Assembly (NCBI GenBank): GCA_018340375.1
Contig: JAFFJZ010000001.1
Location: 30,806,001 to 30,870,000 of the forward strand
Source of the DNA: Gonatopus flavifemur
Lineage: Eukaryota; Arthropoda; Insecta; Hymenoptera; Dryinidae
Direction: 5' to 3'
DNA: 64,000 bases
The position numbers and the translations under genes were made by a program. Shown piece by piece: positions 20,667-32,280 of the stretch (position 1 is the stretch's first letter; every line of letters begins with the position of its first letter). The notes under the pieces are model-generated. The model saw only the letters and a list, made by a program, of their open reading frames with translations. It was not told the origin of the DNA and made no database searches.

Positions 20667-23600
20667 ATGGAAAGAATTGTAGTTTTAATAGATATGGATT
20701 GTTTTTTTTGCCAAGTTGAAGCAAAGCTACAACCAGAGTTTCAAGGGAAACCTCTTGCGGTAGTTCAATATACTCCTTGGAGAGCTGGTGGGTGAGTAAA
20801 ATTCAAGAATTTCATCCTGAGTTATTTTTCATGATGTGTCATTGATAAATATCTCAAACATTTGTTTAGTATAATTGCAGTGAATTATGAAGCCAGAGAC
20901 TATGGAGTTACTCGTCACATGAGAGGTAACGAAGCCAAAGAAAAATGTCCAGATATAATATTGGCTACCGTGCCATCTCTCCGAGGCAAAGCAGATACTT
21001 CCAGGTATCTATGATGAAATTTCAATTTATTTGGTATGTTGATTGCAACAAGTCATCAAAGATTTTGTCCTTATCATGAAATTTTGACTGCCATATGATA
21101 TATATTCAGAAATCTTGTAGATGTTTTGCATTGAACATACATTATAGTAGACTATCCTCATAAGTTATGAATGATAATAGAATTCTTGACACTCGTTTAG
21201 TCCTTGTGAGCTTCCAAATTATGAAGGGAACACTCTTATTCCTCTGGTATATAATCTGATGTTGCATTGAGATAAATTACAAACATATGGAATTATTTCA
21301 AGGCGGAATGAAACAATTGCAGAATTAATCTGCATGGACTATAATTGAATATAACTAAGACTCTCGATAGGTGTACCTTCACTCACCAAGTTGAGAATTG
21401 CCTGCAACCTTTGAGATCATGACTAGTATAATTATTTGATATCCCTGTATTGTATTTCTCCAGAACAAACTATGCTTCATAAAATATATTACTAAAAAGA
21501 CATTCATGTTCACAGATATAGACGTGCTGGTCGAGAGGTTCTTGATGTGATGAAAACACATTGCTCCATAATAGAACGCGCCAGTGTTGATGAAGCATAC
21601 TTGGATATCACGGACATAGTGAATAAAAGAATGTCTACGAGAACTTTTCCCAAAGAAGAATTATTAAAACTGCTTTCAACCACTTACGTTGTAGGATATT
21701 CGGACGTTGGAAAAAATAACGAAGGTAACGAAATTTCTCTTTTGCCGGATAAAAATTCTCAATCTTTATCTTTCTAATTTTAGAAGAAAGAACCGAGGGT
21801 CTCACAAATTGGATAGAAAATACTTTTGAGGATGAATTGTCGAATACAGAAAATCAAAAATTAGCCATAGCCGGCGTCATAGTCGAGGAATTAAGAGCAG
21901 ATATATATGAAAAAACAGGTTTTCGATGCTCGGCGGGTATTTCACAGAACAAAGTAACCTTCAGCCTTTGATTTTCGTTAATACGGAATAAATACTTCTT
22001 GATTTCAGCTCTAATTTAGATTATTTTCATTTTAAAGATACTAGCCAAATTGGCATGTGGATTACATAAACCAAATCGTCAAACCATCTTACCGTCAACG
22101 GCCGTTGAAGGTTTATATTCCAAATTACCGATAAAAAAAGTCCGAAATTTAGGCGGAAAATTTGGAAATGTAGTTATCGAATCTTTGGGTTGCAACGTAA
22201 TGGGAGATTTATTACAGTACTCGTTGCAGTATTTACAAAAACGTTTTGATGAGAAAACTGGGTAAGAATTTTTCAGATTGAGTGTCGCGATTAAAAGTCA
22301 GATGTATCGAATTGTGGAATCCAAAAGTTGCAACGTCTTGACGGAACTTCAATGACTTCGAATAGAATTGTCAAATGCCTAGTAACGTCTAAAAATAATT
22401 CGGTACATCGAGTTTTCGGAACTTTTTAATACGGAATAATGGTAAAGATTTTATCCATGTCAATGATTAAAATTTATTCTTACAGTTTATGGTTATACAA
22501 CATAGCGCGTGGGATAGACAACGAACCAGTGGTGACAAGGCTCATAGCGAAATCCATAGGAGCTTGTAAACAGTTCCCTGGCAAACAAGCTATAGTTAGT
22601 TTAGATAAAGTGAGTTTAGCGAGAAAACAAATCATTCTATTCGAAATCTAAATTACATTTCTTTTTCCATTAGTTGCAACATTGGAGTAGGGAACTCGCA
22701 GCGGAAGTATGCGAACGCTTAGAACAAGATCTGGAGGAGAATGAAAGAAAAGCAACTCTACTTACCATTTCTTTTCATTACGGTCACAACGATTCTATCA
22801 TCTCCCAATCACGTTCTTATACCTTGAATTCTTATAAAGAAGAGAAAATGGCCAATCAATGCATAGATATAGTAACCAAAGCGATATCCATCGGTAAACA
22901 TCCGATAACGCAATTAAGTCTTTCGGCCGGTAAATTCGTACCTTTCAAAGATAGTCAAAATTTGAAGAATTTTTTCAAAATCCAAGAACCAAAGCAAACA
23001 CAGTCGGTACCCCATACAACTCCTAATCGACTTGATAATGGAGTTGAAGAGAAAAAATCATTGCCAGTGTCAACGGCATCGAGGAGTAACGACGATCTTT
23101 TGAAAGATTCGGCGAATGAAAGCTGCGTGAAACATGACACTTTTCAAAGCGTATCACCGATGACTCGAAAAGTGAACAAATTGGTCAAAGTTTGTCACAA
23201 AAGCAACAACTTGAAAAATCTTGAAAACGAATCTTTGGATCCCAACAAATTTAAAGAATCTTTTTTCATGAATATTTTGAAGAACACTCAACGGCGTCAA
23301 GATGATTCTCCTGATTACGTAGAAAATTCTGATAGTGAAAATGAAGAATCAGAGATATTGGAAATCAATTACGAGCCATGTGAAAACGGAGAAAAAGCGT
23401 CGAATAATGTGGCCAATTCTTCGCTAGAACCCTCCACTAGTCGTCAATGTAATGAAATTGTAAATATAAATTGCAACGTCAATGAAGACGAAAAAGAATC
23501 GTTCATAGAACTGAAGGAGATATTTCCTAATTTGAATGATATCGATCCGAGTCTGATCCCTTTCTTGCCTCCCAAATTGCAAGAAGAAGCTAAATCACAC

Positions 23601-24002
23601 TTGAAAACTCTAAATCAAAATAATACTAAAGTTTCTGACGAAACCAACAAAAAGCATAGAGGGAAATCCTCTAAAATGAAAACTCATTCAACGAAGGATC
23701 ATAAAATTAATAGCTGTTTTCATAATTTTTTCATCAAAAACACCGAGAAGACCACGCATACGGTTTTTAAACGATGTACGCAATGCGATAAAATGATTCC
23801 AGAGTCGAAATACGCGGAACATTGTGATTTTCATTTCGCGCAAAGTATACAAGAAGAAATGAATAGATCTTTGTTGAATGATTCGAACGGGAAGAGGAAA
23901 TCAGATGAGGAAATCAATTCTCATGTACCATCGAGTAAACGTCGACTATCCGAAGATTTTCATAATTCCAACGATAATTATTTGCATGTGACGTTTCCTT
24001 GA
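20667..24002 (+). CDS. POLH: DNA polymerase eta (Y-family translesion polymerase)
   Basis: Seven exons: 20667-20791, 20870-21004, 21516-21724, 21784-21953, 22038-22261, 22486-22609 and 22674-24002. All introns have GT-AG ends. The exons sum to 2316 bases and read openly as 771 residues (human Pol eta has 713). The family copies DNA past UV photoproducts in the nucleus. Active-site residues are present: D9-M-D-C-F-F with the steric-gate Phe, Y48/R51 in the Y-E-A-R-x-x-G-V-T-R segment, and S-V-D-E (D112/E113). C-S-A-G-I-S-x-N-K and L-A-C-G-x-x-K-P-N-x-Q-T follow across the exon 4/5 junction. A UBZ ubiquitin-binding finger lies near residues 697-716 (C-x2-C...H-x3-H, ending D-F-H-F-A). FF-containing PIP- or RIR-like motifs appear in the C-terminal half (L-K-N-F-F-K, F-H-N-F-F). 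The region between polymerase core and UBZ is acidic, Ser/Asn-rich and probably disordered. The gene appears intact. Confidence 0.95.
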
Positions 24003-24241
24003 TTGAAACATTCGGATATTTTGGGATATGTATCCAAGTTTTTATTGAAACATCAATTTTATTGCAATATTTTAATATTGAATTGTTGATATATTTGTTA
24101 ATATTTTTCACAGAGAAATACAATATTTCCAAGCACAAATGTGGTATTCTTTGCTCCTGCAACGATGTTTCGGTCATCGGGTATAATACACGTTGTTTCA
24201 ACATGGAAGATGTTCCAGATTCATCCATCGAAGATTAGAAC

Positions 24242-24247
24242 AATAAA
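24242..24247 (+). terminator. Poly(A) signal of the polymerase eta gene
   Basis: AATAAA lies 240 bases after the stop codon and is followed by AT-rich sequence with TGTG. It is the first canonical signal downstream and would give a short 3' UTR. Confidence 0.6.
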
Positions 24248-24479
24248 ACAATCATGTGCGAATTAAATGATTATACAAACCAATGAGTACAGGTTTGAGT
24301 TTTCAATTTCTAAGTTTGATTATAAGTTTCATGTTGAATTCATTGGGTTACTTGGAAGGCTTTGAGAAAATGAAGGCGCTCCTTGTACCATCCCTTATAT
24401 TCCATTACTTCTGCATGTACTCTTACATTTAATAATACCAATAGTATTTTTATAACTTTTTTATGAATTCATCTTTGGA

Positions 24480-25004
24480 CTACCTGGGATTTACTCCCAC
24501 TCACTCCGACAGATTCCAGCAACATACGGCAAGTATGGAGCAACGCTTTCGATTCATTCAAAAAGAAGGAAAAGGTAGGGGAGAAAGAAGGTCGTACTCG
24601 TGTGTTTGATCGGGTAGGATCGGATCGGCTCGGTTTGAGGCAAATAGGTAGGCAGAATATGTTAGGTTTCGACTGGCGAACGCAGTGTGTAACGGACTCC
24701 AAACCGAAACGACGCGGGTTGGCGAACACGCCTCTCTGATTTCCTCGTTATCCGCGCGCGCGCGGAATCTTTACATATTATTCGATTATCGTATATACGT
24801 AAAAATTTGGTCTTTTGCTAAAACAGTGAGTGAGTGCGATATAAATCGTTATCGTTACTTTACGTGAATCAAGTGGAAAAGGGAATTTTTGTTGGTGTGG
24901 CTCTCGTGTGTCGTGTGTAAACAAATATGTATTTCTAAAAACTTCTGTGAAAAGTTGTGCTTTCGGATTTTAAGTACCACGCATCTAGAGAGGAGGAAGG
25001 TTTG
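24480..25004 (+). promoter_or_regulatory. Possible CpG-containing promoter and 5' non-coding exon
   Basis: Base composition changes here: CGGATCGGCTCGG, ACGACGCGGG and a GCGCGCGCGCGG run stand out in AT-rich surroundings. No long ORF is present. A GAGGAAG|GTTTGT splice donor at about 25005 would end a 5' UTR exon. A gene whose coding exons lie far to the right, beyond the window, would explain the gene-poor 39 kb that follow. This is inference; the transcript strand is not proven. Confidence 0.3.
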
Positions 25005-27668
25005 TATTCATTGAAATTTTATATCTTTGAATTTCATCTTCAAAGGTTCTTTTCGCCAGAGTTTGTACCTTGTCAACTTATACCTATGTACTTTCATGTG
25101 TAAATATTTTTCCCATCGAGCCTGACGATGATGATTATTATCGATGGGAATGAGATTCGTGCGATGTAATGAAAAACCGGTAACCGTACCGATACACGTG
25201 GGGATTACGAACGTTGAAATACATCATGAGAATAATATTTTGGACGATTCGAATGATCAAAATACAAACATCCTTAAATTGAATCTTTATCGTAATGATT
25301 GTTGCATTTGACAATTCGATATTCGAATTTTAATCGTTTAGCGCGTGGTGTAATGGATTTAATTCAAAGCAATATTATGCATTTCAGTTAAGATAACATT
25401 GAATTCATATTGTGTAAATGTGATACACCCTCATTGTCTGAAACCACATTGTCTCGAGGGTGAAATTTCATTCCTCGAAGATTCAAAGGAAATGTCTGTG
25501 TCAAAGATCGGCGTGTCGAGATTTCTTCATTGTTTGTGGTATCCAATGTACGGATACAAAATTTATTCTACTTGCTTTTTTTGCGCCATTATATTACGTT
25601 TTACGCGAAGTCAATCGAGAGAAGATTGTATGCGAGTGTACATGTGAACGTGCAGTAGAGGCAAACAAGATACGCGTGCAAGTCTTTCCATTTTCTGCGG
25701 AGTGGCTGCTTTCTTCGGTGGACCCCTTGGTCGCTCGGCTCTCGCGAAGCAACTCTCCAGTTCCGATGCGGAGGGGCGATCCCCCACTCGATCCATTTGA
25801 AAATCTCTCTTTCTCTCTCTTTCTCTCTTTGATTTTCTCCTACCTCCACATTTGGCCAGGGGAAAAAGAGACGGAGAGACAAGGAGAACGCAAACTGAAA
25901 TCCTTGGATCAGCTTTCTGAATTCTAGCGACTTGGGTCTGTCCGATGGAGTCCTGAGAGAAGTAACAGCCGCTGCGGCCTCAACCATCCGACTAACAGAA
26001 CGCCAGGCTCTCGGATTACAACCTTCAAGGTCCAAAGACGAGAATTCACGGCAATTCGTCAATCAATCGGTCAAAGATATTCTTTCCTCTCTTTCGTCAA
26101 GGGAACATCTCGATTCGGTAATCTGCGGATAGTATCGGGAAGTATGTGATGAAGAGAAAAATCTGGTTCTGAACATTTTATACAGTGTTTGCTCTACGAC
26201 CATGAATCCTCTTAACCATACCAGTATAGTTTCCAATTCGATTTTTTCTCAGGGTAGCTTCGAATAATTCCAACGACCAACGAACGGTGTAGCGTCGTGG
26301 ATGGATCTTAATGAGGCAAAACTGGGACGAAAAGAGCAACTACCCCCTTTGAAACGTTATAAACTGGTATGTGGGATTGCTCGCGGTACCGCTAAGGCCG
26401 AGATAAAGAACTGGTTGAGAAACGATATATAAACATTGGTATATAGCTCTATGGTATCAACTTAATACCTGGGATTACTCTATCTCTTTTGTATTATTTA
26501 AGAATTGAAGAATATTTTATGCTGAATTCGTTTCTATAAATGATTCAAACTTGCTACCAGCTTTTCAGCCGAATTCCTCCGAGATCGCTGTCATATCAAT
26601 TATTTTCTACGCATAGAATTTCCAACACGTGAAAGCCGAGAAACAATAACAATTGACGAAATCGTCGAGTTGATCATCATACGGCCTTCAATTAACGGAC
26701 GAACATTCATAGAGTACTCCGCGAATATGCTTAGCACGTTGAATATTTCACGCGTGGTGTATGAATATTCGTATAATGCTACTGCTTTACCGGAGGAGGT
26801 GCAGGAAAAATGCTGTACCGTAATACCTGAATGATAATTAAACATTCTACGAGTTGTCGTTTTTCAAGAATAATATTGCTTTTATAAGACTCAAAACCTG
26901 ACCTGCAAGTTTCCACTTCAATTATAAGAAAAAGGAAGAGACGAGCGAGAAGATTTAAATTATTGTCAGGAAAAGATTCGTATTGACGTAGAAAAGTAGC
27001 GAAAAACGACTTTTCAGAATGTATATAAGTTTATGCTAATGAGGATCGAATCGAATAAACACAACGAGTTGTTACATGAATTCAAGACTTCTTCGATTAT
27101 GAAATTGAATCAAAATACATCCACGTACGGCATATATTCGATATCAATCTTTCCAGAAGTAATTCTTGCTTGATTCTTGAAACTTCGACACATTTTATAT
27201 TTTGGAATGTTATGATGTTTCTTTTGTCACTTGCCTTTTCTTCGATCGATTCAACAGTTTCTGATGTGTTTACATCTTCGAATGTATACATTCTTCTAAA
27301 ATTATTTGCTTCTGTTTAAATTCAATTCGAAATATCAATCTATGGAATGAGCAAGAGAGATATTCTCTTAATATTCATAAGCGTTGCATCAGGTGTTTTA
27401 GAGGAACTTTTAACTTACAAGTTTCGCAAGATGCTTTGTTCTTATTTCAAACTCAGTTTCATTCGTTCAACCTTTGAAATCATTCCAATTTGTAAATCTG
27501 AATCAGTGAGAAGTACTTTATCAGTAAAAGTTTGGCTGTCCACTGGGTGCTAAGATATTTAGTTGGAATAGAGTCTTTCACTGGTTGAAGCGCTGTTTGA
27601 AGTTCAATTATTGTTAATTCCACGATCTCGTGATGAACATACCAAAGCTCGAAGAGAACGTTTTGTAC
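25005..27668. other. No clear gene; GC-richer island at 25640-26140
   Basis: Bases 25640-26140 are richer in G+C and contain a (CT)n run near 25805. ORFs of about 150 codons overlap on opposite strands there, but none has domain-like features, and open frames are expected when composition shifts. It may be a second regulatory region or UTR exon. The remainder is AT-rich with nothing recognisable. Confidence 0.35.
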
Positions 27669-28148
27669 TTAACCCTAGAACTTCGAACCAGGGTAGATAT
27701 CTACCCCAGGTAAATTTTGAACTATTTTCCTAAGTTAGCCAGTGACATAATCCACTGGAGACCTATACCATAATTTCGTTCAAGGTTCTAAACATGGGGC
27801 GAGGTTGATAGACCCTTCAGTTTCTGATTTACCGTGACGGGGCGAAGACGTGAAGCTTTTGTGGGGTTGATATCTGAACTGCAATTTGTGGTTCCCGTTA
27901 GTGTTTTGCGTAGGTTAGTCAAATTTCTCTTCTTCGCTAAAATAATTGTAATTCACATATTATGACCTCGTTTTACAAGAAAACATTAGATATATAATTC
28001 TCGGCGATGATCTTCATATTTCAAGTACTCATACTAAATTTCCACCAGCTAATGAGTCGCCAAAAAAGCACGCGCGATGCGACTTGTGTTCCTGATCGGG
28101 GGCTCGCAAAACGCGAATATATTGCACAAAGTCCAAGTGACCGACCTG

Positions 28149-28378
28149 CTTTCTAAGTTGAAAAGAGTGAAATCTCACCGATTGCAGTGAAAAGTCGACC
28201 ACTGCGAATCAGTCAATATTCACTAATCCCTGCAGTGGAATGTCCCTGATCTAATCCGTGAGGAGGAACTCCAACTGCATAACCAGTGATTATTCCCTGA
28301 TATCTCACTGATTTCATACAGTGGTCAACTCTCAACTGCAGAAATAGTGAGATTTCATTGATTCGAATTTGGAGAGTG
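28149..28378. mobile_element. MITE with CAGTGA-repeat interior, copy 1
   Basis: It shares long segments with 33744-33973: TGAAATCTCAC(C/T)GATTGC, AGTGAAAAGTCGACCACTGC, CAACTGCATAACCAGTGA and TTCATACAGTGGTC. The ends, TTTCTAAGTTGAAAA and GAATTTGGAGAG, are decayed versions of the other copy. The interior alternates CAGTG and CACTG. Confidence 0.7.
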
Positions 28379-28641
28379 TGAGAATCACAGAATACTCTAG
28401 CAGCGATTGTGGCGCCTTCGAATAAGTTAAATTGTATGACTCTATTGTTGAATATTTTTTATATGTATCAAATTTCTGTTTTCCTTTTTACATTTCACAT
28501 AACAGAAACAGAAATATAGTCTTGGGAACCAATATTTCATGGGTTTTTATTTGACTTTTCCATAGATCAGATTCCCATTTTTCTTTAATTTTCAGAGGCC
28601 CAAATAAATAGACTTTTTTGGCAGAACATCATGATGCTATT

Positions 28642-29011
28642 CCCGTACAGCACAACTACCGATTCTTCACCTAGGACTTCGGTGGACTGGAGGTGGAGAA
28701 TCAGTGGAGAAATAAGAGTCGTGGAAATAAGGGAGAGTCTCCGTTGAGGCAACGGAGAGGTGACGTGGATTTGTCCGCCCCCTTTATTTTCAATAAAATA
28801 TATGTTAGTGGATTCACTCATTGAAATTTGGTTGTGTAAATCGACAGATATGAATTTTATTGAAAATAAAGGGGGCGGACAAATCCACGTCGCCTCTCCG
28901 TTGCCTCAACGGAGACTCTCCCTTATTTCCACCGCTCTCATTTCTCCACTGATTCTCCACCTCCAGTCCACCGAAGTCCTGGGTGGAGAATCGGTGGTTG
29001 TGCTGTACGGG
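28642..29011. mobile_element. Long foldback element, arms about 158 bp
   Basis: The left arm, from CCCGTACAGCACAACTACCG to TATTTTCAATAAAAT (28799), is matched by the right arm from ATTTTATTGAAAATAAA (28855) to GGTTGTGCTGTACGGG, with only a few differences. The loop is about 55 bases. The 78- and 98-codon ORFs here are mirror images of each other and are not genes. A transcript would make a near-perfect hairpin. Confidence 0.8.
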
Positions 29012-29344
29012 TTTTTTCTCTCAAAACTTCATGTGTCCTCTTCAAGATCCCGTTGAAAATTTGAAAATCAGTTGTTTGGAAATATAGTTATGAATTTTTG
29101 TTTCTTGAATGACGTTTTGACCGTCACTTTTTTTCGGCACTTTTAGCCATAGAAATCGATTTTTTACCAACTAAACTTCGGTAAAATTGAATCTGCTCTT
29201 CACCAATCGCTTTGGCATGAAAAAACAAAGAAATTCATGTACTTATGAGTCAAATTACTGCTTCTAGAACGATTTTACGAGCAAACAATCCGTGGGGTAA
29301 ATGTTTACCCCGGTTTGTAATTTACAGGTAAAAAAAAGGGTTGA

Positions 29345-30267
29345 CTATCAAATATTTGTCGTTCACATATTACTTGAATGTAGGATACCAAGTTAGTAAT
29401 TAAATTATATAGTTACCCTTCAAACGAATTTGAATGAAAGGATTTTTATCGTTTTTGTGTTTCTTCATACCGTAGCTTTTGTGAATACTCGAATTTATCT
29501 TTTTCAATTTTGAGACCCATCTTCTCGTAATGAGGTTATTTGTGTGATTTAGTTTGATGCTTCTTTTCTCTCTCATCTTGTCAAGTAAATTCAAATTGCT
29601 CTTTTACTTGACCACCCATCATCAAGTTCTTTTATCTGTTTTACAAGTGTGCCGTTTAGCTTTCATCTCCTGTGTCGAATGGCACATTCAGATCTCTAAT
29701 AACAAGCTCAAATTACATTATGTTTCTCATTCAGTATTTACTTTGATGAAAATAAGTGTTATACGTTGTCCTCAACTAACTCCTACATGAATCGTTTCAT
29801 ATATTTTTCATGTTGATCAATTTTGTATTCCGTACGAGACGAATGATTCACTGTTTCGACCTTTGAACAATGTATACGAACCATTTATTAGATGTGCTGT
29901 ATACAAATTCGAAAGTATTTTAGGAAATTTCCTATCTAAATTACAAGATTGATAATAAGACGTATCTTTAAGGGTGGGAAATTAATGAGAATATTAATAA
30001 CCGGAATAAAAGTTTAGCCGAAACAACCAGAATCCTTGATGTGACATGTAATAAAGTATAGCTGTTTATTAGCTATACGTACATTTCAGTACAGTTACAA
30101 CGCGACAATAATTCTTGTGAATGTAGTAACATACTTCAGATAACAAAGCAATAACGTATCAAATATGCTGTATAGTTGTGGATGGTAAACAATTTTTGAT
30201 AATTTCTCCATGTCTTACCTGCTACCGTGTGGCGAGCTAATGCAAGTCCCCAGAATTTAAGCGGGTC
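29345..30267. other. No gene seen
   Basis: AT-rich unique sequence between two transposon clusters. No ORF with recognisable features and no repeat ends. Confidence 0.4.
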
Positions 30268-30275
30268 ACACAGCG

Positions 30276-30464
30276 AATGAAGCTCAAATTAGCAACCGAT
30301 TGTTGTAACTTTTTATTGAACGCTGTTGAAGCTTCAACCAACCTAGAAATCGATCAAATAGCATTTCACTAAACGTTTCAGATAATTAAATCCTTGATAA
30401 ACGTTTTGTGTAAAAAGTTATGGCAATCGGCTGCTAGCTTTACGGCTGCCAGTTTCAGCTTCAT
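30276..30464 (-). mobile_element. GAAGCTGAAACT-family MITE, copy 1
   Basis: It is inverted relative to the copies at 34214 and 34821. The ends AATGAAGCT and AGTTTCAGCTTCAT enclose arms with CCGATTGTTGTAACTTTT. The flanks ACACAGCG and ACACATTG agree at six of eight positions, a decayed 8-bp target duplication. Confidence 0.65.
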
Positions 30465-30831
30465 ACACATTGAGGACCCTGGTTTCAAAAGTCTACTCAA
30501 TCCCATTGAGGAATGAAATTTAATGCAAACTTTTATCGGTGAATAGCTATTTACACTTATTCAAACCCATTGAAGGACTGAGAGGATTGGATCTTCCATA
30601 GGGATTCAATAGATTTGAATGTTCATCCACCGTTGCAAAGTTTGTATTAAATTTCATCGATTATTCGGTTTCAATAGAATGTTTTTTATCAGCCCTGGTG
30701 GAAAGTTTCCAGTTTTTTTTTTAGTAAAAATATAAAGACGCCCCTGTTGATAATACTTAATGTTGATGATTGTTTGAAGAATTTCACTTTGTTCATTCAA
30801 AATCAATGCGAGTTCTTTTCTTAATCCGATA

Positions 30832-31097
30832 CACGGAGAAGAAGGTATCTTAAAAAGTACCATGATTTATGGATTTTCTGCGCTGGTCTGACCGAGTCTA
30901 AATATTTACCTGAAAAAACCTCTAAAAGTACCATAGTGTCTTGGACTTTTATACGGAAGGTACCATACTTATTTCAAAAAGTCCAAGAAATTATGGTACT
31001 TTTAGAGATTCATGCAAGTAAATATTCCGACTCGGGTCAGACCAGAGCTGAAAATCCATAAATTATGGTATTTTTCAAGATATCTGTTTTCTCAGTG
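30832..31097. mobile_element. TA-flanked foldback MITE, CACGGAGAA end
   Basis: TA lies at both edges (30830-30831 and 31098-31099). The arms pair almost throughout: GGTATCTTAAAAAGTACCAT, TTTATGGATTTTC and TGGTCTGACC have complements on the right, and an inner pair AAAAGTACCATA / TATGGTACTTTT continues the hairpin. The right terminus is TTCTCAGTG, so it mixes the two terminal types seen in this window. Confidence 0.72.
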
Positions 31098-32155
31098 TAG
31101 CAGAAACTTGAACGGAAAGCTACGTCCCAGCCAACTAAACATTCAGCGCGTAATTTATCAAAATTCTATACGTTTCTCTCTGTGAATACTTTAAGTACTA
31201 TTTACGCAATTATATAAATACTGCGCTATAGCGCTTACATAATTATCAAAGACATTAAACATGAGTAGCTTACTATAGCTGATTTGTAAGAAAATCTCTC
31301 GTGATAAGAGCACATATCCATTTATATATATTCGCCATATGTGGCAGAGGAATTAATTCATTATGTAAAATTAATTATCATAATTAAATTTCCCTTTTTA
31401 AACTTCTAAATTGTAATAGGAGATTCCCTTTTTACACATCAATTAAAAATAATTATCTCGATATAAGGTTTGCAATTTTCATATTTCTATAAAACGAACA
31501 ATGAATTACGAAACCCCAACATTCAGGTGGTTCATCCAAAACTGTTATTCGACACGTTTAATATAAAACAAGTTATAGAGTGAGTTTTCAGAGATTTTTA
31601 AATCGTGGTGTGTTGTTTCAATCGTCATTTACGATTATTTTCTTTCGATGAAGAAACCCAATTGCGAAAATTGGCTAATGTTTCCTGTTTTACAAAAAAT
31701 TGCTAAAAAAATCCTGCGCATCTTATACTCCCTCAATTTCTTAGAAAGTAAGTCGACAAAATATTCTGAAAATCTCCCAAAAACGACACCTGCAAGTTCT
31801 TTGTTGATCGAAGTAATCTCCAAAATCTTATCATCCTCGCTCATTGGTGACTCTTCACGAATTTGTAATGGCTTTATTTTGCTGAAGGATTTGTTTTGCA
31901 AATAATCTATCTCAAGTATCGTGAACAACAACATTTCAATTTTGAATATGCGTGATCAATGGCGCGCCCGGAATTTGAAATAGGGGAGAACAGATCATGC
32001 TAGTTGGAAGGAATGGAGACGGAGAGATCAAAATCAAACGTGAAATCCAGCTTCTACGAGGGAGGCAGCTGCATCTTCTATTCCTCGATGGGTAACGCCC
32101 ATGCTCGTGGCTATTAAGAGCACCCCGAAGAAGCGAGAGTTACTAGATCCCTCAA
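31098..32155. other. No clear gene; one unassigned 99-codon ORF on the minus strand
   Basis: The minus-strand ORF 31934-31635 has a charged middle section (for example S-E-D-D-K-I-L-E-I) and ends in a basic, hydrophobic tail. The composition is protein-like, but I recognise no family. An 85-codon plus-strand ORF overlaps it. It could be an isolated exon or a transposon relic. Nothing else is visible in the interval. Confidence 0.15.
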
Positions 32156-32280
32156 CCCAAAATATTCAAAGGTGACTCAATAAAATGGAATAAAACAACA
32201 AGTCAGACCTTTTGTTGGTATGTTCAAGGTCTGGCTGGTTGATTTTTTGTATTTTATCGAGTCATCTTAGAGTATTTTGG
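32156..32280. repeat. 125-bp hairpin repeat
   Basis: CCAAAATATTCAAAGGTGAC pairs with GAGTCATCTTAGAGTATTTTGG. The arms continue through AAAATGGAATAAAACAAC and AAGTCAGACCT, leaving a loop of about 15 bases. There is no TA or TTAA at the edges. It is either a very short MITE or a hairpin-forming RNA locus. Confidence 0.5.

Larger units (their letters stand above)
27669..29344. mobile_element. piggyBac-like non-autonomous element with two inserts
   Basis: TTAA (27669-27672) is followed by CCCTAGAA, matching piggyBac-type ends. The right edge is GGG followed by TTGA, which would be a decayed TTAA. Both ends carry a subterminal palindrome: GGGTAGATATCTACCCC on the left and GGGGTAAATGTTTACCCC on the right. 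Two other elements, 28149-28378 and 28642-29011, lie inside. No transposase was found. Confidence 0.55.

Noticed and set aside
25460..26062. Overlapping 153-155 codon ORFs on both strands
   Set aside because: Mutually antisense, in a GC-shifted patch, without recognised motifs. Better explained by composition.
28585..29056. Two related ORFs of 78 and 98 codons
   Set aside because: They are the two arms of the palindromic element at 28642-29011 read in opposite directions.
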